Of a DNA stretch of 64,000 nt, positions 60,486 to 64,000 are shown piece by piece (position 1 is the stretch's first letter; the number at the start of each line of letters is the position of its first letter). Under the pieces are notes generated by a model. The model saw only the letters and a list, made by a program, of their open reading frames with translations, searched no databases and had not been told where the DNA came from. A program made the position numbers and the translations under genes. The stretch is taken from positions 3,844,001 through 3,908,000 of the forward strand of contig NZ_CP046600.1 in NCBI RefSeq assembly GCF_018278905.1. Reading direction: 5' to 3'. The DNA comes from Mycobacterium spongiae (lineage in GTDB: Bacteria; Actinomycetota; Actinomycetes; Mycobacteriales; Mycobacteriaceae).

Positions 60486-61837
60486 ATCGGTTCGACGGCG
60501 ACCGTGTCGCCCCTGGGCCGCACTCGCACCCGCAGCATCAATAGCAGACCCACGCTCAGCACCAGGCAAACCCCGCCCAAGCCGGCCCGGTCGGCATGGA
60601 AGACGTCGACGAAGACAGAGAACAACCATGGGCCCACGAACGACACCGCTCGACCCGTCATTGTGTACAAGCCGAACGCCACGCCCTCTTTGCCACGTTG
60701 AGCCATGTGCAGCAACAACGCGCGCGCCGACGACTGCGACGGCCCGATGAACAGGCACAGCGCCAGCCCGCACACCCAGAAAGCCACCGGCCCAGACAGC
60801 GACATCAACGTCAGCGCCAAGGTGATGATCGCCACCAGCGAGCCGACGATGACCGGCTTGGAACCGATCCGGTGGTCGACAAACCCGCCGGTCACCGCCC
60901 CCAGCGCAGCTACCAGGCTGGCGGCCACACCGAAAATCAGGACGTTGGCCTGCGAGAGGCCATACACATTCACGCCGAGCACGGCGGCGAAGGCGAACAT
61001 CGCGGCAAGCCCATCTCGGAAGACCGCGCTCGCGAAGAGGAAGTGGACCAAGTTGCGGTCGCGGCGCCATTCCGCGGTGATGTCCGCCCATAATTTGCGG
61101 TAGCTACCCAGCATGCTTGTGCTGGCGTGACGAGCGTGGGCAGCCAGATCGGCCTCGAGGCCGGTCGCGGGGAGCCGATGGGCCACTACAAGCAGCGGCA
61201 GGCCAAACACTGCCAGCCAGGCCGCGGCAACCAGCATCGCCACCCGCACGTTGGTTCCGTCCTGGATCGGCAGGTGCAGTAGCCCACGCTCGGAGCCGCT
61301 TCCGGACATGAAGCCCACATACATCACCAAGAGCAGCAAAACGCTGCCGACGTAGCCCGATGCCCAACCGATCCCAGAGATCCGGCCCGCCGTCTGCGGC
61401 GTGGAGAGCTGGCGCAGCATCGCGTTATACGGAACAGTGGCCAGGTCACTCGATGCTGCCGTAGCCGCCAGCAATGCCAGGCCGGGCAACAGGTAACTCG
61501 TGTCGTCACGAATCAGGCTCATCAGGCTGGTCAAGGTCACTGCCAGGCCGGTCAGCACAGCTAGTGCCAGCCGCCGGCGGTGTGGGGCCTCCACCCACAC
61601 GCCGATGGCCGGCGCCAGCAGCGCGATGGTCAGCCCGGAGATGGCCAGGGCACGACCCAACCAACTCGCCGCCGACGTGCCTTCGGGCAGGCCCGCACCC
61701 ACCGAGTCGGTCAAGTAGACGGAAAACACGAAAGTCGCCACGATCGCGTTCAGACCGGTGGAACCGCAGTCCCACAGTGCCCACGTCACTACCCGAAAGT
61801 GCAGCAGGGTGTCCGAACGCGACCCCGGTTTGCTCAT
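60482..61837 (-). CDS. Major facilitator superfamily transporter (Rv2508c-like)
   Basis: A 451-residue polytopic protein with about twelve hydrophobic segments (for example ALAISGLTIALLAPAIGVWV and PVIVGSLVAIITLALTLMSL) in two six-helix halves joined by a basic loop (LGSYRKLWADITAEWRRDRN). It resembles the UMF1/Atg22-like branch of MFS. The motif GGFVDHRIGSKPVIVG after the loop corresponds to the MFS signature between helices. The substrate cannot be predicted. The start MSKPGSRSD (61837) is preferred to the frame's earlier start (61918). It is divergent from cmrA with a 147-base gap. Confidence 0.9.
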   Translation of the reverse strand: MSKPGSRSDTLLHFRVVTWALWDCGSTGLNAIVATFVFSVYLTDSVGAGLPEGTSAASWLGRALAISGLTIALLAPAIGVWVEAPHRRRLALAVLTGLAVTLTSLMSLIRDDTSYLLPGLALLAATAASSDLATVPYNAMLRQLSTPQTAGRISGIGWASGYVGSVLLLLVMYVGFMSGSGSERGLLHLPIQDGTNVRVAMLVAAAWLAVFGLPLLVVAHRLPATGLEADLAAHARHASTSMLGSYRKLWADITAEWRRDRNLVHFLFASAVFRDGLAAMFAFAAVLGVNVYGLSQANVLIFGVAASLVAALGAVTGGFVDHRIGSKPVIVGSLVAIITLALTLMSLSGPVAFWVCGLALCLFIGPSQSSARALLLHMAQRGKEGVAFGLYTMTGRAVSFVGPWLFSVFVDVFHADRAGLGGVCLVLSVGLLLMLRVRVRPRGDTVAVEPI

Positions 61838-61984
61838 GCCCGGCACTCTAATTGGATTGGCGCCGTCACGTCGCCAACAGCAGGACTCCGGTGCTCGTGC
61901 CCGCGAGCGCCCCATCACATTGGTAGCGACCCACTGCGCCCGGTGTCACCGCGCTTGCGATCGCCAGCTGTCTACGATTGGCCC

Positions 61985-62791
61985 ATGTCAATCCCCGCAC
62001 CCAATGCCGACGCCCGCGCCGTGGTCACCGGAGCGTCGCAAAACATCGGCGAGGCCCTGGCGACGGAACTCGCCGCACGCGGGCACAGCCTGATCGTTAC
62101 CGCGCGCCGCGAGGACGTGCTGACCGACCTGGCCGCCCGCCTGGCCGACAAGTACCGCATCGCCGTCGACGTGCGACCGGCCGACCTTTCCGACCCGGGA
62201 GAACGGGCCAAACTGTGCGACGAACTGTCTACCCGGCCCATCTCGATTCTGTGCGCCAACGCGGGTACGGCAACATTCGGCCCGGTCTCGTCGCTGGAAC
62301 CGGCCGGCGAGAAGGCGCAGGTGCAGTTGAATGCTCTGGCGGTGCACGACCTTACGCTGGCGGTGCTGCCGGGCATGATCGAGCGCAGGGCCGGCGGGAT
62401 CTTGATTTCCGGTTCCGCGGCGGGCAATTCGCCCATTCCCTACAACGCTACGTATGCCGCCACCAAGGCCTTTGTGAACACCTTCAGCGAATCGCTGCGG
62501 GGTGAACTACGTGGCTCCGGTGTGCACGTCACCCTGCTGGCACCCGGTCCAGTGCGCACCGACCTACCGGATGCCGCCGAGGCATCGCTGGTCGAGAGAC
62601 TGGTGCCGGACTTCTTGTGGATCTCGACCGAACACACCGCCCGGCTATCGCTGGATGCCTTGGAACGCAACAAGATGCGCGTTGTTCCAGGCCTGACGTC
62701 GAAAGCGATGTCGGTGGCGAGCCAATACGCTCCGCGCGCTATCATCGCTCCGATCGTGGGCAGCTTCTACAAGAAGCTGGGCGGCGGGTAG
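61985..62791 (+). CDS. cmrA: Short-chain dehydrogenase, mycolate reductase CmrA
   Basis: A 268-residue classical SDR, the same length as Rv2509. The cofactor motif is TGASQNIGEAL (about 15-25), NAG is in LCANAGTATFGP, the catalytic Ser is in LISGSAAGNSP, and the Y-x-x-x-K pair is in YNATYAATKAF (about 160-170). The orthologues reduce the beta-keto group of newly condensed mycolates in the last step of mycolic acid synthesis, using NADPH. The ATG start is fixed by the short distance to the cofactor loop. The much longer in-frame upstream extension is antisense to the MFS gene and rejected. Confidence 0.95.
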   Translation: MSIPAPNADARAVVTGASQNIGEALATELAARGHSLIVTARREDVLTDLAARLADKYRIAVDVRPADLSDPGERAKLCDELSTRPISILCANAGTATFGPVSSLEPAGEKAQVQLNALAVHDLTLAVLPGMIERRAGGILISGSAAGNSPIPYNATYAATKAFVNTFSESLRGELRGSGVHVTLLAPGPVRTDLPDAAEASLVERLVPDFLWISTEHTARLSLDALERNKMRVVPGLTSKAMSVASQYAPRAIIAPIVGSFYKKLGGG

Positions 62792-62925
62792 CTGTACGCC
62801 GTAACTGTCGCAACCAACCGGAAACGGTTGGTCGTCAACGACTCCAGCCCTATCCACGACGATCATCGGCGCTTTGTTGAGCGTCGTCGGACGATTAGCT
62901 GCCGGAGGTCTGCGGTGCCACGCGG

Positions 62926-64000
62926 CTACGGCAACCCGTTGAGCCCGTTGTGACCTAGCAGAAGTCCGCCGGTGCCGGGGCTGCCCGTGGGTGTGCCATT
63001 GCCGCCGTTGCCGCCGTTGCCGATCAGCACGGCGTTCCCGCCGACCCCACCGGGCCCACCCTTGTCGCCTTCCCCGCCAGCGCCACCGGCCCCACCGCTG
63101 CCGAACAACTGCCCACCGGTGCCGCCGGTCCCGCCGGCCCCACCGGTGTCGCTGCCGAAACCGCCGTCCCCGCCGACGCCGCCGGCGCCGAACAGCAACC
63201 CGGCGTTGCCGCCGGCCCCACCAGCACCCCCGTCGCCACTAGAGCTGAATCCGCCGGCCCCGCCGGCACCGCCGGCACCGCCGAGTAGCCCGGAGTTGCC
63301 GCCGATCCCGCCGACACCCCCGCCGACGCCGCCGAATCCGCCGTGGCCGCCGTTACCGCCGCCAGCGCCGAGCAACCCACCGAACAGCCCGCCGGCCCCG
63401 CCGGCCCCACCGGCCCCGCCGTCGCCGCCGAAGCTAGCCGCACCGGCCCCGCCAAGCCCGCCGGCGCTCAATAGCCCGCCGACCCCGCCAGCCCCGCCGA
63501 CCCCGCCGCCGGCGACACTGCTAGCTCCGCCGGCCCCGCCGGCCCCGCCGTCGCCCAACAGCCACCCGCCGACCCCGCCAGCCCCGCCAGCCCCACCGCT
63601 GCCGACACTGCTGGCTCCGCCGGCCCCGCCCATCCCGCCAGTGCCCAACAGCCCGGCAGCCCCGCCGGCCCCGCCCCGCAGACCCGAGTCTGTAGTGCCG
63701 GATCCGCCGGTCCCGCCATCGCCGAGCAACCATCCCCCGGGGGCTCCATTGGACCCACTACCAGGCGCCCCGGGCACACCGTTGCCGATCAGCGGCCGTC
63801 CGGTCAATGCCTGGATGGGCGCGTTGATCGCGCCCAGTGTCTGTTGTTGCAGGGAATGCAAGGGCGAGGTGCTGGCCGGGGCGTTGAAACCGTCCAGCCC
63901 TAACAGCAGCCCACTGGTACCGCCGACACCGGTGCTGCCGGTGGTGGTGCCGGCGCCGCCGATGCCGCCGTTGCCGCCGTTGCCGATCAACGCACCATTG
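62926..64000 (-). CDS. PE_PGRS family protein, C-terminal part (5' end outside window)
   Basis: The frame is open to the window edge and ends at TAG 62926-62928. The visible 358 codons begin in PGRS sequence ([17 protein letters not shown]), pass through [20 protein letters not shown] and [17 protein letters not shown], then continue as a second PGRS block ending [12 protein letters not shown]. The internal linker and the ending closely match the second module of the PE_PGRS at 37143-39800, so the two genes are recent paralogues. The PE domain must lie beyond base 64000. Confidence 0.92.
   Translation of the reverse strand, partial: NGALIGNGGNGGIGGAGTTTGSTGVGGTSGLLLGLDGFNAPASTSPLHSLQQQTLGAINAPIQALTGRPLIGNGVPGAPGSGSNGAPGGWLLGDGGTGGSGTTDSGLRGGAGGAAGLLGTGGMGGAGGASSVGSGGAGGAGGVGGWLLGDGGAGGAGGASSVAGGGVGGAGGVGGLLSAGGLGGAGAASFGGDGGAGGAGGAGGLFGGLLGAGGGNGGHGGFGGVGGGVGGIGGNSGLLGGAGGAGGAGGFSSSGDGGAGGAGGNAGLLFGAGGVGGDGGFGSDTGGAGGTGGTGGQLFGSGGAGGAGGEGDKGGPGGVGGNAVLIGNGGNGGNGTPTGSPGTGGLLLGHNGLNGLP

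Noticed and set aside
61580..61984. N-terminal extension of the SDR gene
   Set aside because: Antisense to the MFS transporter gene and the 147-base gap. The cofactor motif position requires the start at 61985.

Overview
The window is a high-GC actinobacterial chromosome segment from a slow-growing Mycobacterium. The evidence is three-fold. Gene order from tig through lipP, nei2, rpiB, pepN, glbO, aglA, gdh, ettA, plsB2, plsC, lipQ, echA14, the bkd/citE/fadE19/acc/sco cluster and fadD35 to cmrA matches the Rv2462c-Rv2509 interval of M. tuberculosis. PE, PE_PGRS and PPE-MPTR genes are present. A MIRU-type repeat is also present. It is not M. tuberculosis H37Rv itself: the IS6110 copy I remember near plsB2 is absent, and several PE/PPE genes and accessory genes sit at places where H37Rv has other content. 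I cannot name the species from sequence alone.

Layout. 1-11243 is a conserved housekeeping block: trigger factor, tRNA-Pro and tRNA-Gly, esterase LipP, DNA glycosylase Nei2, RpiB, a DsbA-like thiol reductase, aminopeptidase N, small conserved proteins, truncated haemoglobin O and a GH13 glucosidase with an N-terminal coding VNTR. 11287-13448 holds a PE_PGRS fragment and an intact PE_PGRS gene. 13625-22554 holds an alanine/proline-rich membrane protein, a thioesterase, the 180-kDa-type glutamate dehydrogenase, EttA and a second SSB. 22570-23531 is a repeat-rich stretch with two tandemly duplicated small secreted or lipoprotein-like genes. 23615-31863 is lipid metabolism: a sterol desaturase-like hydroxylase, the coupled plsB2-plsC-WS/DGAT operon, and LipQ.

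32020-42193 is an accessory stretch after a tRNA-Arg. It holds a PE_PGRS protein with a C-terminal beta-1,3-glucanase (GH64-like) domain, a PE protein with an unrecognised C-terminal domain, a phytanoyl-CoA dioxygenase-like enzyme, a two-module PE_PGRS, echA14 and a 13E12-family DUF222/HNH gene. 42182-53451 encodes a complete leucine (branched-chain keto acid) breakdown route, all on the minus strand: BkdABC, isovaleryl-CoA dehydrogenase (FadE19), methylcrotonyl-CoA carboxylase (AccA1/AccD1), a MaoC-type hydratase, a CitE-like lyase and a CoA-transferase (ScoAB). A PPE-MPTR gene separates this cluster from fadD35 and its divergent TetR regulator (bkaR). Three copies of a 16-bp GTTA-N8-TAAC inverted repeat occur, one upstream of scoA and two between fadD35 and bkaR, and they look like the operators that tie these units together. 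The window ends with an MmpS-like membrane protein, an MFS transporter, the mycolate reductase CmrA and the 3' part of another two-module PE_PGRS gene.

The most notable items are the PE_PGRS-GH64 fusion, the inferred operator set of the leucine regulon, the duplicated small-gene cassette with its promoter-proximal 17-bp repeats, the MIRU pair between scoA and scoB, and the 51-bp in-frame repeat in aglA.
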